Assembly (NCBI RefSeq): GCF_037102585.1
Contig: NW_027043820.1
Span: forward strand, 1,212,501-1,276,500
DNA length: 64,000 nucleotides
Direction: 5' to 3'
Source: Saccharomycopsis crataegensis
Taxonomy: Eukaryota; Ascomycota; Saccharomycetes; Ascoideales; Saccharomycopsidaceae
Part shown: piece after piece, positions 19,754 through 29,688 of the stretch
Layout: each line of letters starts with the position of its first letter
How positions within the stretch are numbered: position 1 is the first letter of the stretch
The notes under the pieces: model-generated
Database searches by the model: none
Seen by the model: only the letters and a program-made list of their open reading frames with translations
What the model was told of the DNA's origin: nothing
Made by a program: the position numbers and the translations under genes

Positions 19754-21088
19754 TCAGGAAATCCAGTGTTTAAATATTAATCTCTGTTTACCGAAATCAT
19801 CGAATCCATTTTCAATATCCTCATCAACTAGTTTTAAACAGGATAATTTTTCATCATCTTTAATGAGTCCCCAAAGCAACTCTCTAACTTCCTCAAATTT
19901 TTCTCTTTCAGGAAGCTCAAGGAGCACTGTTCCGTGATTTTCGAAATCTAAATACCGTTTGATCATATTAACAATGAGATAGGGATGTGAGGAAGAATAA
20001 ACTGGGTCTGACAAAATGATTGTCTTAAATAAGTTAGTTGCACCGAAAATTCCCAATTCCTCGTCAAATGATGAAGGATCCTGCCAGTCAAGGGCCTGAA
20101 CTTCACAAATTGACGATAAGTTATTCAAATTCACATTATCTTGCAAATTTGGGATAATCGCAGGTAAATCAGTCAAGAATATTTTATTCATATTTTTTGT
20201 CAAAGTATTTTCATTCTCCATAGATATGATGTTTTCTTTTTCTATTATCCCGCAAGCCATTCCAACTAAACCTGTGCCTGCACCTAGTTCTAGGATTGGG
20301 TGTCTAAGGTAATTCTTTTTCTCCTCATCATTATAATAATTCTTTATTAATCTTTCAGCCAATATCAAAGAGGATCCCCATGTTTTCAAACCCAAATTAT
20401 CCTCTGTTAATGAGGGTTCTTTTAGTTTCACGTTAAACTTAGAATTTGCAACGCAGTCAAAAACAATCAGACGGACGAATTCAGGCTGGGCAGTTCTACC
20501 ACAATTTTCTGCTAGTCTTAAGCCTGCTGCTTTCCATATTTCATCTCTGAGTTTGTTAGTTTCCTTAAGGGTAGCACCTTGGATCCAGGACAAATCTGAG
20601 GAAACAATTGATGTGATATAATTGAAGAATTCAAGTGGAGATGAGAACCTGAGATATGGTATTGTTTTTAAATTACTCGGTTTTATGAGTTTTGTAAGTG
20701 ATAAATTGGTGAACCAAGCTATGGATTCTACTACATCCTCTTCTGATATTCCCTTGGAGTTAAAAAACTCTTTGTCATTGATGCTATCGTGGTTCACAGT
20801 TGTAAACCCTGCAGGTTTGGAGCTAAAATTGTACTGCACTTCAGGTTGAAATAATTTCAAAATGAACAAAAGATTTGAAAACGAAGGTTTCAATGAAATA
20901 TGAGGAAGATCTAGTATGTGCACTACTTCCTGTTCCTCTTGTTCATCATCCAGATCATTTGATACTTGTGAGTCTTCTGGTGTTTCCGATTCTTTTAATG
21001 AACAGTTGGCGTGCTCCTCGATTTGGACATTCTCCACGGATGGCCTTTCATCGGGGGAAAATAAGTCAAGTGGATCAAAATCTTCCAT
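19754..21088 (-). CDS. EFM2: Protein-lysine N-methyltransferase Efm2 (eEF2 methylation)
   Basis: Efm2 is a seven-beta-strand SAM-dependent methyltransferase that in S. cerevisiae modifies a lysine of elongation factor 2. The protein has 444 residues. The N-terminus MEDFDPLDLFSPDE closely resembles the yeast MFDPLDLYTPDD start, which fixes ATG 21088. The family hallmark CGRTAQPEFVRLIVFD precedes the Rossmann core, with SAM-binding motif I HPILELGAGTGLVGMACG, then FLTDLPAIIPNLQDNV and the post-motif IILSDPVYSSSHPYL. It probably acts in the cytosol on the translation machinery. It is flanked by SNF6 and UBC1 on the same strand. Confidence 0.88.
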   Translation of the reverse strand: MEDFDPLDLFSPDERPSVENVQIEEHANCSLKESETPEDSQVSNDLDDEQEEQEVVHILDLPHISLKPSFSNLLFILKLFQPEVQYNFSSKPAGFTTVNHDSINDKEFFNSKGISEEDVVESIAWFTNLSLTKLIKPSNLKTIPYLRFSSPLEFFNYITSIVSSDLSWIQGATLKETNKLRDEIWKAAGLRLAENCGRTAQPEFVRLIVFDCVANSKFNVKLKEPSLTEDNLGLKTWGSSLILAERLIKNYYNDEEKKNYLRHPILELGAGTGLVGMACGIIEKENIISMENENTLTKNMNKIFLTDLPAIIPNLQDNVNLNNLSSICEVQALDWQDPSSFDEELGIFGATNLFKTIILSDPVYSSSHPYLIVNMIKRYLDFENHGTVLLELPEREKFEEVRELLWGLIKDDEKLSCLKLVDEDIENGFDDFGKQRLIFKHWIS

Positions 21089-21921
21089 GGAATTCTTCTT
21101 CGCTGTGAAAACGATTATGTGTGGTGATAGAAAATGGCTTTCTGAATAACGTCACACAGCATTTTTTTTTTTTTTTTTTGAAGAAAATTTTCCATCTGCT
21201 GCAGGATTTCCTTTTTTGGTGTGGCAACAATCTTTTGGGTCTTTCAGATAGTGATAAACTAAATAGCTATCGTTTTGCTCGTCAGTATCACAGGAGCATA
21301 TATCCTTTTTTATTTCAGAAAAAGAGGCCTGCATTTACGAAGTAATTTGAGAGCATAAAGAAAAAAAAAGAAAAAAAAAGATAACAATCACGTAAAGGAA
21401 TCATCAGGAAAATAACCGGGTAGGACTTTATAATAGAAATCGTCGATAATGACAGAAGATATTCGTTAGATATTAATTACTATTTCTATTTCTTTTCTAT
21501 TTAGTCATATGTTGTATGGTATGTGTAGTGATTATCACAAAATAAGTAAGGCCCTCTTTCTCCAACTAATTACCGAAGAGCTACTCAAGTAACAGGAAAA
21601 AAAAAGATATCGAATACCTGTGCAATCTCACAGTAACCCCCTTCCCACACTGATTATATACTTTCTTGCGTTCTTGACCAATATTATCATCAAAAGCCTT
21701 TATTTATTTCCATATGAAGAGTTGGCGCATGTAAGAAGGATCACGGAACAAATCTTTCGCAGGTAATTAATTAATAGGGTATTTACAAAGAAGCAAAACA
21801 AAAAAAAAACGAGATTAAACAAGGAGCAAGAGAACAAGTCAGCACCTACAAAAGGGCCAAATATATTAAAGGGATGAAAAATTGCAAAGGAAAAATGAAT
21901 CGTACTTTTGTGATCGATCCT
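21089..21921. other. EFM2 upstream / UBC1 downstream spacer with T18 tract
   Basis: This 833-bp spacer holds an 18-T homopolymer at about 21162-21179 and further A-runs near 21360-21380. A 60-codon ATG-started minus-strand frame at 21152-21334 contains a Cys-x-Cys and a Cys-Cys pair, but ends in lysines read from the homopolymer, so I do not call it a gene. No RNA gene is recognised. Confidence 0.4.
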
Positions 21922-22557
21922 CTATTCACATAATCTTTGAATCACGGTATCTTCCAATTCGTTACTGCTCACGTCCTCCATCTTTTCGACCTTCAACTTC
22001 TTCAAGACTTTGATTACTTTCTTTTGATCGAACCCCATGACCACAAACATTTTAACAGCCTCAGGCTCGATGCCTTCGTACGGATCAGCTGGCTCTTCCA
22101 AATTTAACATGGCGTACATTTTGGTCCAGTTCTTCGCAACTTGGTCAAACTTAGCCTTGTCAGTCTTGTAAACATTGGCAACTACCGCATCTTGTGGATC
22201 ATCTGGAACTGGGGTTTGTAATAGCAATTGCAACGAGATCAAACATGCCTTCAAGGTCAATATAGGAGTCCAGCGATCCTTCAAAATGTCTAGACAGATT
22301 GCTCCTGTTTGGGAACTGATGTTTGGATGATAAACTCTGGTGGTAAACTTCATCTTTGGTGGTTTAAATGGGTACTCTTGAGGAATTTCAATATCAACTA
22401 CGAATTTCCCACCAGCATACGGGGTATCTGGAGGTCCAAGAAACGCACCAGTTAATTTGGAAATATCAGACTCGTCTATCAAAGACAACGTAATATTTGA
22501 CTTAGAATCATTTTTGGTATCTTCTAATTCTTTGATGACTCTTTTGGCTCTAGACAT
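21922..22557 (-). CDS. UBC1: Ubiquitin-conjugating enzyme E2 Ubc1 (with C-terminal UBA)
   Basis: Ubc1 is the E2 that extends K48-linked ubiquitin chains with the APC/C and works in ER-associated and vesicle-related degradation. The protein has 211 residues (S. cerevisiae 215). The UBC fold starts at MSRAKRVIKELE. The HPN motif and catalytic Cys88 lie in YHPNISSQTGAICLDILKDR. EYPFKPPKMKF is conserved. The last ~45 residues form a UBA domain (AVKMFVVMGFDQKKVIKVLKKL), which separates Ubc1 from other yeast E2s. The start and end agree with family length. It is tandem with POP2 upstream and EFM2 downstream. Confidence 0.95.
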   Translation of the reverse strand: MSRAKRVIKELEDTKNDSKSNITLSLIDESDISKLTGAFLGPPDTPYAGGKFVVDIEIPQEYPFKPPKMKFTTRVYHPNISSQTGAICLDILKDRWTPILTLKACLISLQLLLQTPVPDDPQDAVVANVYKTDKAKFDQVAKNWTKMYAMLNLEEPADPYEGIEPEAVKMFVVMGFDQKKVIKVLKKLKVEKMEDVSSNELEDTVIQRLCE

Positions 22558-23256
22558 CTTTGGTTACTTTGTCACAGGAAATTAATTGTTTTGAAGCAAA
22601 TTCAGGACACAAGGAGGCGAGAAGAGGAAACTCAACAGTGATGGCACAAGATGCAGCCAAATAGAAAATAAAATCCGAGAAATACACCCGAGAAAAAATA
22701 AGTCACTTAATGTTCGTAGCAGCGACACAAGTTAATTAATCACTACTGATGGACGATGGTGGCAACTCATCAACAAAAACATTCCCTTTTTTCCTGACCC
22801 AAAAGCCAGATTTGCCCTCACGTGAATTCGCAGGCAATGGAATGCATGTATGAGGATTCACAAATAGCATAAATTATGAGAAAATAATGAATTATATATT
22901 CCTGAATCATGACTAACTACCCTATTATTCTTATGAGTCATCTAATATTTTCTCTTATTGTCGGTCATTGGCTACAAGCAGTCATTATAAGAACCTTCAT
23001 TTCTTCATCTAAATACCTCCGTACTTACACATAGTAAGATAACAAAACAAGTCTATTTAGACATATTTAAGATTACATTTTAAAGGAAATATTTAGCCTC
23101 TCCCCACATCACAAGCAGCAAATTTATAACATTTCTCAAAATAGAGACAAAAAGGAAAAATAAAGAAGAAAAAAAAAATTGCAAGAAAAAAGACAACACA
23201 AGAAAAGAACTCAATGCGAAAAATCAACTAAAAATCAAATGATGCGTCAATAACTT
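22558..23256. other. UBC1 promoter / POP2 downstream spacer
   Basis: These 699 bp of AT-rich sequence lie between two minus-strand genes. A CACGTGA element lies at about 22819 on the plus strand, and an A-rich stretch at 23150-23185 is probably part of the POP2 3' region. No gene or repeat is seen. Confidence 0.45.
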
Positions 23257-25059
23257 TCATCTACTAAGGTACATTGGAGATCCAACATTCATACCCATGT
23301 TAATTGCATGTTGCAAGGGGGTGCCCATTCCCATATTGGTATTATTGTTTACATTCCCTCCCCCGGTATTATTCTCCACAGCGGCAGCAATGGCTGCAGC
23401 CATATTAAAGCTGCTTATTCCGCCTCCATTATTATTGACATTGGAGCCCAAATTAACAGCGGCATTGTTGAGTAGCATTTCGTTATTTTTATCAATGCCC
23501 CAGACCAAATTCTTGAAAGTTTCTAGTCCATCACCATCCTTATTGGCATTACCAGAAGATAATGAAATTAATCTTCTGAGTTCGAAAAAACAAATACTTG
23601 TCAACAAAGACTGGTTTCCAGACTGTAAGTAGCTAGACTGCTGGACCGGAATGCCCAAGTTATCAGCCAAATTCTCTAAGTTAAATCTCTTAAAATTCAC
23701 TTCCCCACTCGATGTTGAAGCATTATTGCCGTTATTGTTATTCGAACCACTGAGAATATTGGAGCCGTTAAACCCAGAAATGTGATTTGTATTGGCAGTA
23801 TGGCTATTAGTATTGTTTGAAGGTGAGCCATTATTTGGGAATAAATTGGACTGATGTAATGAAATATACTTGATATCATAGAATTTATGATAGAATTTAT
23901 GACACCACCACAAAAAGTCTTCACTCTCATTTGGCATTAAATTATTAATTAATAAACTCGACAAAAAGCCAAAATCATATCCACAATTGAAACTTATCCA
24001 AGTGATATCAGAATCTGAACCTAAAATCAAGCCAGAATCAATTAGCAACTCGGCAAATTCATTGTGTTCGATACCAAACTTATCGAATTTCTCAAAATTG
24101 ACACCAGTCATTCTTAAGTCATTGATGCTCTCACTACCGAACATCTCATCTTTCAAATCAAACTTGAAATTGAATTGCCAGGTTGATGACAAACTGGCAT
24201 TATAATTAGTCGGCTTCTTCCCGTTACTATCGCTTAGGGTAATAGATAATTGGATCATATTGGTTATATCAGAATTAACTCTCATGGTTTGATAGTGATA
24301 ATCATTGACATTAGTAAACTTCCCAATAGGTCTGGCGATGATTCCGGGGATTTCGGTACTAAGAGAGATGAACTTGAATTTCTTGACCAATTTTCTAATA
24401 ACCCCAAACTCTTCATGCATATTATAATTCCAGACTTCCTTGATAAGGTCAGGTTCAGAAATCACAGATTGAGTGTTTGTTCCCATTAATTGTTGTTGTT
24501 GCACTTGTTGTTGTGCTTGCTGCTGTTGCTGTTGTTGAAGCAAGGTATTAATATTGATGCTTGTGGCATTAATACTAGTTGAGTTACTGCCAGCATTGAT
24601 TGCTGCGGTACCAACAGCATTTCCTGACCCGTGGTTCACAAGGCCAGCTGGAACACCAATACTGGCACCACTAATATCATTACCAGTAAGCATGTTTCCC
24701 ATAGGGTTATAACCTGATGGCTGAGGATTGTAAACACCTGCAGTTGGTAAAAGCTGTTGTTGTTGTCCTCTAGTTTGTGATTGTTGTTGAGCCACTAGCC
24801 TCGCTTGATTCTGCTGTTGTTGCAAAAGTTGAGGGTTGAGACCATTGTTCAACACATTTAACGCCGATTGGCTGCTGTTGGCATTACTATTGCTGCTATT
24901 GACATTATTGCTACCTACCAAATTTATTTGATTAGGATTGATATTCAAGTTTAAATTAGGGTTGCTCCCTTGTTGCTGATTTAGCTTGATATTGTTTAGG
25001 TTTACCTGTTGCTGTTGGCGTTGTTGAATGTTGAGGTTACTCTGTTGGGGTTGTTGCAT
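23257..25059 (-). CDS. POP2: CCR4-NOT deadenylase subunit Pop2/Caf1
   Basis: Pop2/Caf1 is a DEDD-family 3'-5' exonuclease of the CCR4-NOT complex. It shortens mRNA poly(A) tails and anchors Ccr4 to Not1. The protein has 600 residues. The first ~205 are Gln/Asn-rich (poly-Gln tracts, likely prion-like or disordered), as in yeast Pop2. The nuclease domain starts at EPDLIKEVWNYNMHEEF. The first acidic motif reads FISLSTEIPG, so the first catalytic Asp of animal Caf1 (DTEFPG) is Ser here, as in S. cerevisiae Pop2. The second motif is retained as WISFNCGYDFGFL. A Ser/Asn insert follows LFPNNG, then a C-terminal poly-Asn tail. Activity may therefore rest mostly with Ccr4 (inference). It is divergent from the D-amino-acid oxidase gene. 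Confidence 0.92.
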   Translation of the reverse strand: MQQPQQSNLNIQQRQQQQVNLNNIKLNQQQGSNPNLNLNINPNQINLVGSNNVNSSNSNANSSQSALNVLNNGLNPQLLQQQQNQARLVAQQQSQTRGQQQQLLPTAGVYNPQPSGYNPMGNMLTGNDISGASIGVPAGLVNHGSGNAVGTAAINAGSNSTSINATSININTLLQQQQQQQAQQQVQQQQLMGTNTQSVISEPDLIKEVWNYNMHEEFGVIRKLVKKFKFISLSTEIPGIIARPIGKFTNVNDYHYQTMRVNSDITNMIQLSITLSDSNGKKPTNYNASLSSTWQFNFKFDLKDEMFGSESINDLRMTGVNFEKFDKFGIEHNEFAELLIDSGLILGSDSDITWISFNCGYDFGFLSSLLINNLMPNESEDFLWWCHKFYHKFYDIKYISLHQSNLFPNNGSPSNNTNSHTANTNHISGFNGSNILSGSNNNNGNNASTSSGEVNFKRFNLENLADNLGIPVQQSSYLQSGNQSLLTSICFFELRRLISLSSGNANKDGDGLETFKNLVWGIDKNNEMLLNNAAVNLGSNVNNNGGGISSFNMAAAIAAAVENNTGGGNVNNNTNMGMGTPLQHAINMGMNVGSPMYLSR

Positions 25060-25277
25060 ATAATACTGCTTGTATTGTCAGTAAAAAAAAAAAAGCTCAA
25101 ACACATAAAAAATAATGTTGCAATAACAGGGGCATCCTGATACTTACCATCTTAGCTATTGTGTTGTGGAATCATTGGTGGTGACAGTCAAATCCAGTTC
25201 ACCTCCGTTTTTTCCTCCAAATATTTTTTGTGAAAACGCACAAATAATTATTATCACATGATTTGTTGATCACGCGG

Positions 25278-25295
25278 GTTCCGTTAGTACGGAAC
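25278..25295. promoter_or_regulatory. Perfect palindrome CCG-N6-CGG in D-amino-acid oxidase promoter
   Basis: GTTCCGT-TAGT-ACGGAAC is an inverted repeat with two perfect 7-bp arms around a 4-bp centre, about 105 bp before the oxidase ATG. Everted CGG half-sites like these are typical targets of fungal Zn2Cys6 dimers such as Uga3-type regulators. Two TTATCA (TGATAA) GATA-factor sites at 25251-25256 and 25338-25343 flank it, fitting nitrogen-responsive control. The site lies in the 340-bp promoter shared with POP2, but nearer the oxidase. Confidence 0.55.
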
Positions 25296-25399
25296 TAATA
25301 TCACCTTGCATGCGGCTATTAATAGCATCAATGTTATTTATCAGTCATACTCTAGCCATCCACCCTACCCTAAATTTTATGATACTCAACTAGCAAGCC

Positions 25400-26548
25400 A
25401 TGGACAAACGACATATTGTGGTGATTGGTGCCGGAATAATCGGCCTTAGTGTTGCCTCTGAGTTGGCAGATACCGGAAAGTATACTCTCACTGTCATTGC
25501 TGATCATATGCCAAGTGACTATAATGTGTCTGAATTATCAAAGGATGGTTACTTGTATGACTACACTTCTCTCTGGGCCGGCGCTCATTATAGACCTTTC
25601 CCATTCACTTCAGAACATGGGAGATTTGAACAAGAGCTCACAAGGATTACTTACAAAAAATTCAAGGAAATATCCGCAAACCATCCTGAAAGTTCCATTA
25701 AATTCATGAAGGGAATCGACTTTATCGAGGCTCCTTCAAAAGCATATTTGGGTCAGCTTAATGGATATAGCGGTGAATATTTGGAGAATTTTGAAATTAT
25801 TCCGCACCCTACAAGAAAGAACATCAAGTTTGGGGCACAATATGACACTTGGTCTTTGAATTCACCTATGCTTTTGAAATTTTTGCATCAAAAATTATTA
25901 AAGCAAAATGTGAAATTTGTTAAACTTCATATTAGATCATTGCTGCAAACCATGGAGCAGTATGAAAGTAACGAAAACTTTGTTGGAATTATTGATTGTT
26001 CTGGTAGGGGAATTCAAATGACTCCTATTGGCTCTCTGAATACTGATCCAAATTGTTATCCAATTAGAGGCCAAACATTGATGTTGAAGTCTTCTAAACT
26101 TAAGAACACCTCTTATTATAACAAGACTATTACATATCAAACCGTCAATCCGAAGAATAGTTCAGAGACTGATTGGACTTTTATTATTCCAAGACCACCA
26201 TTGTCGGATGGGGTGTTCATTTTGGGAGGAACAAAACAAGAAAGACAGGAATCTCCAATAACTCCTAGAAGCGAAGATCGCGAAGTCCTTTTAGGCCGGG
26301 CCAAGAAGTTCTTTCCTGAAATCTTTGACTCGGATGTTCCTCAATATGAGATTTTAAAGAACGTGGTCGGATTCAGACCTGCAAGAGTTGGCGGCTTTAA
26401 ACTTGAAAAGCAATGGTATCCAAGGGCTGGAGGAAAATTCATAATCTGCAGTTACGGTGCTGGTGGAATGGGCTATGAATTATCATTTGGAGCAGCTTCC
26501 AAGGTGCTTAAGTTAGTGGAGAGTCAAGAAAATTTTGCGAAGTTGTGA
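25400..26548 (+). CDS. D-amino-acid oxidase (FAD), putative peroxisomal
   Basis: FAD-dependent oxidases of this family deaminate D-amino acids (or D-aspartate) to keto acids, ammonia and H2O2, letting yeasts use them as nitrogen source. The protein has 382 residues. The N-terminal Rossmann dinucleotide motif is VVIGAGIIGLSVASEL (about residues 7-22). Substrate and FAD-site blocks are YTSLWAGAHYRPFP, the DCSGRG turn, YPIRGQT, and the C-terminal GFRPARVGG (carboxylate-binding Arg) and GAGGMGYELSFGAA. The last residues are AKL, a peroxisomal targeting (PTS1) tripeptide, fitting an H2O2-producing enzyme. The start ATG gives the expected short lead to the GxGxxG motif. Whether D-alanine or D-aspartate is preferred cannot be read from sequence. 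Confidence 0.9.
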   Translation: MDKRHIVVIGAGIIGLSVASELADTGKYTLTVIADHMPSDYNVSELSKDGYLYDYTSLWAGAHYRPFPFTSEHGRFEQELTRITYKKFKEISANHPESSIKFMKGIDFIEAPSKAYLGQLNGYSGEYLENFEIIPHPTRKNIKFGAQYDTWSLNSPMLLKFLHQKLLKQNVKFVKLHIRSLLQTMEQYESNENFVGIIDCSGRGIQMTPIGSLNTDPNCYPIRGQTLMLKSSKLKNTSYYNKTITYQTVNPKNSSETDWTFIIPRPPLSDGVFILGGTKQERQESPITPRSEDREVLLGRAKKFFPEIFDSDVPQYEILKNVVGFRPARVGGFKLEKQWYPRAGGKFIICSYGAGGMGYELSFGAASKVLKLVESQENFAKL

Positions 26549-26787
26549 AAACATGCAAAAGTAAGCTCTTAGCTATTGCTTTTGTGTAATGCTTCAGTAT
26601 GCATCTTTGAAAGATTTTTTTTGGTGTCAAAAGTTGACAATTTTTCCTCGGTATTTATATTCATGTATATATATTATTCCTAAATATATGGCGCTGAGTC
26701 GATATATTATGTTGACTGTTTTATATTCTAAATTGTTTTGAAGAAAGTGATACTATAATAGCCAAAGTTTAAATACAGCAAAGTGTC

Positions 26788-28032
26788 ATGGGCTCATCAT
26801 TGGAGTATTTTTCCAATAAGGTGAAATACAATATCACAAAACTCAAAATAGAAATAGCACATCTAATATACAGTCCAGGGTCTGATATCAAGAATATACA
26901 AAAGAATAAAAAGAAAGGAGAGTTCCTAACAAGCTTGAGATACGATCTTAATCAAGAAGGGAGTATAGATGACAATGGAAGTAATAATCAAGTATATGAT
27001 GATAGCATCAATGATATCTTTGAGCCACAAATTGACGCCAGTGAAAATGATGCATTTCACAATTTCTCTAGTGTTGTTGAATCAAATAATTTCATGTCAT
27101 TAACAGAATATTCAAGAAATTTTCAAGATCATCAAGCTGAAGCAACTGATTGTGAACAAGGTTCTCCAGAAAATGACAGTTCCAATTCAACTGTGATACA
27201 TTTTACACAGGACCCTGATAATAAAAGTGATAATGCGTTAGGCTCAGAAGAGAAGAAAATGAAGGACTTAGTAGATAATAGAAAGACTTTCTCTAGAGAT
27301 TTTTTCATCGGATTCAAGAGAAGAAAATTCCATTTAGTTAAAATCGTTCCCTCGCCAATCATGGAAAATAATTGCGAGACGGAGTCTTCGTCACAGCTCG
27401 GCGCTAATAATCACGGCGTGTCAAAAACCTTGCCTTCAGCAGCAGTATCAAGAGTAAATAACCAAAAAGATCCCTCTCCAACTCAATTTTCAATATCAAG
27501 AGAGGTTTTACACCCAAGAGAGTGCATATTATATGGAACTAAAGAAGAAGTGAACAAAGAAAATAATGAGGAATTCCGGTCTTCAGAAAATGAGGGTTCC
27601 TTGCATGCCCCTAGGCTATCCGTTGGTATATACACTAGCCCCAAAAAGAATTCAGAGGCAGATGGTAAACAACATGGACGAAAGGTTTTAGATGTACTTG
27701 ACAGTGGATTTGTATCCGAAAAAATATCTAAAAAAGGTGGATGCGACGAAAAGAATACAAATGGGTCAGACGCTTCAAGAACCACAAACCTCTTCAAAAG
27801 GAAGTTGCCTTCCAAACAAAATAGCTCAGGAAATTTGGCTAGTAACGTAATGGCGCTGAGGTCGCTCAATAGTTTGGAGTATTGTAAATCTATTCCAAGA
27901 TCACACTATAGTACTAAAACTATCGGAAGTATGAGAGCTGCTATGCACCATGAGCAAATGTATGACTATAGTGATTTAATTTCAGGCTACGCTTTTGATG
28001 AAAGCTCAGTTGAGTCGGAGAGAATTTCTTAA
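26788..28032 (+). CDS. Unidentified Ser/Asn-rich protein
   Basis: The protein has 414 residues from ATG 26788 with a normal codon pattern. I recognise no domain. It begins MGSSLEYFSNKVKYNITKL, so an N-terminal Gly2 after Met might be myristoylated (weak inference). An amphipathic basic segment follows, then a long acidic/Ser/Asn-rich region, basic clusters (FIGFKRRKFHLVK at about 172-184), and a conserved-looking C-terminus (TIGSMRAAMHHEQMYDYSDL). There are no transmembrane helices. It is probably a fast-evolving, lineage-restricted protein. It lies between the D-amino-acid oxidase gene and a 1.9-kb spacer with a tandem repeat. Confidence 0.7.
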   Translation: MGSSLEYFSNKVKYNITKLKIEIAHLIYSPGSDIKNIQKNKKKGEFLTSLRYDLNQEGSIDDNGSNNQVYDDSINDIFEPQIDASENDAFHNFSSVVESNNFMSLTEYSRNFQDHQAEATDCEQGSPENDSSNSTVIHFTQDPDNKSDNALGSEEKKMKDLVDNRKTFSRDFFIGFKRRKFHLVKIVPSPIMENNCETESSSQLGANNHGVSKTLPSAAVSRVNNQKDPSPTQFSISREVLHPRECILYGTKEEVNKENNEEFRSSENEGSLHAPRLSVGIYTSPKKNSEADGKQHGRKVLDVLDSGFVSEKISKKGGCDEKNTNGSDASRTTNLFKRKLPSKQNSSGNLASNVMALRSLNSLEYCKSIPRSHYSTKTIGSMRAAMHHEQMYDYSDLISGYAFDESSVESERIS

Positions 28033-28332
28033 TTATGTTTAGTCTATTAGTATGTGATTCACAACGAATGAATTAGACATTGTTAGTGCTTTTTTAAATA
28101 ATCACCTTCTTCATCTTATGTATTCTTTCTTACCATATATTCAATGGTTCTTGTAGTTCTTAACAATTGCAAGCAATATAATGATGACCATCCACAAGCT
28201 ATTTCATAGTTTAATGAAATCAGCAAATCATACTTTTAATAAATACACAATAGAAACTAGTTGAGCCTCCCACAGTATATACTTTATACTATATAGTACA
28301 ATATATATCATTATTAATAATTGTTTCACCCT

Positions 28333-29065
28333 ACTTTAAATTTTATCGTGTTAAATTATTTTGTTGTTTATTATTATCTATATTCTTTATTGTTATTACA
28401 AGACATGAAACAATCCTACTATTATTGTTCATTTAATATATTTACCTTCTTTGGTTTATCACTGTTAATTCAGCCTAGTACAAGTTGTTAAATACGAGCC
28501 ACTTTTTTGAGTTGTGCGTTCTATCAGATCATTAGAGAACAAGTACGGTGATAACATCTGATCTTCTTATCACATATCTAACGCGAAGATCGAGTGAAGA
28601 TAAGTATCGATATAGGATTAAGAAGTCAACTCTTCATCCCTTCCCTTTTCTGTTGTCATTTCACCGTCTCACGTGAAACCGGCAATAAAATGGGCTTATG
28701 TACTACACCCTTTTATCGTTGATAATTCTTAACCCATTATTATGTTAACTCATGATGATCAATTAATTATTCACCCATTTTATTTATACTAAATAATCAT
28801 ATACCTTACTGTGGTTATACCTTCAGAAGTCAGTGTTATAGCAAGTTGTTATATCCAGAACCATTCGTTGAGTTATGAGTTCATCAAATAGCTAGAGACT
28901 AATTACTGTGATTGCTATTTGACTTTCTTACTACTATTATTAACTCGAGATCAGCGAAGATAAGTATTGTTATAGTATAAGGAATAACCCTTCATCCTTA
29001 TTAGTATTATTCGCTGTTACACGTGACTACTTACATGTATGTATACCACTCCTGTGGTTTTGTTC
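28333..29065. repeat. Diverged tandem duplication, ~360-bp unit, two copies
   Basis: Two adjacent copies can be aligned by eye with a shift of about 350-370 bases. Shared anchors include TTTTATCG (28342 and 28712), TACCTT, CAAGTTGTTA (28481 and 28842), TGAGTT, GAAGATAAGTAT (28597 and 28956), CTTCATCC, and CACGTGA (28670 and 29020). Similarity is patchy, so the duplication is old. A weaker third start may follow 29030. No open frame crosses it. I see no matched terminal sequences or target duplications that would mark an LTR or other mobile element. Confidence 0.6.
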
Positions 29066-29661
29066 TCTCTCAAGTTAATCGATTATTAACAAATGAGTCA
29101 ACTACTAATCATCCTCTTTATTGTGAGTGATACATTGCATAGACAGTGTGTTTTGGACTAATAATACATCGCAAGGATATGTCGTGAATACAATACAATT
29201 TTATATCCATCTTCCCAGTTGTCATGGAAGAAATGAACCGCTGATTGAGGAGCTAGCTACCATACGACATGCACTGCACAGTAAAGGTAAATAACTAGTG
29301 AGAAGAACAATTAAATACAAAATTTACAAATATATACTTCTTTAACCCAAACACATAGACTATGCTGGTATTCCGGGTCCAATTTTGCCATAGGATCTGT
29401 CCAAGTAAAAAGGACGCAGTGCGCGTAGATCGAACTTTCCGTGGTGTTTTGATGCAAAAAAAAAAAAAAAATCAGTGGAAAAATTTTGGAAAGTTGAAAG
29501 ATAAAAGCATTTATAGTTAACCAAAAGGGAAACCACAGCACAACCTTGTTCTGGACTTACAGCAAAAGACAAAAAAAAAACCGTCTCCTGGGTTTTATTT
29601 GGAGATTCATATTCTTCTGTTAATTTCTCGTTCTCTATTTACACAGATTCAAAGGTGGGTT

Positions 29662-29688
29662 TTTAATTTAATTTAATTTAATTTAATT
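29662..29688. repeat. TTTAA pentanucleotide microsatellite
   Basis: About five copies of TTTAA lie some 250 bp upstream of the BRE5 start codon. It may act as a nucleosome-poor promoter element; no other function is evident. Confidence 0.75.

Noticed and set aside
28333-29065. The tandem repeat as a pair of solo LTRs
   Set aside because: Similarity extends upstream of the TGTT-like positions, no matching terminal CA or target-site duplication was found, and no element genes lie nearby. Kept as a plain tandem duplication.
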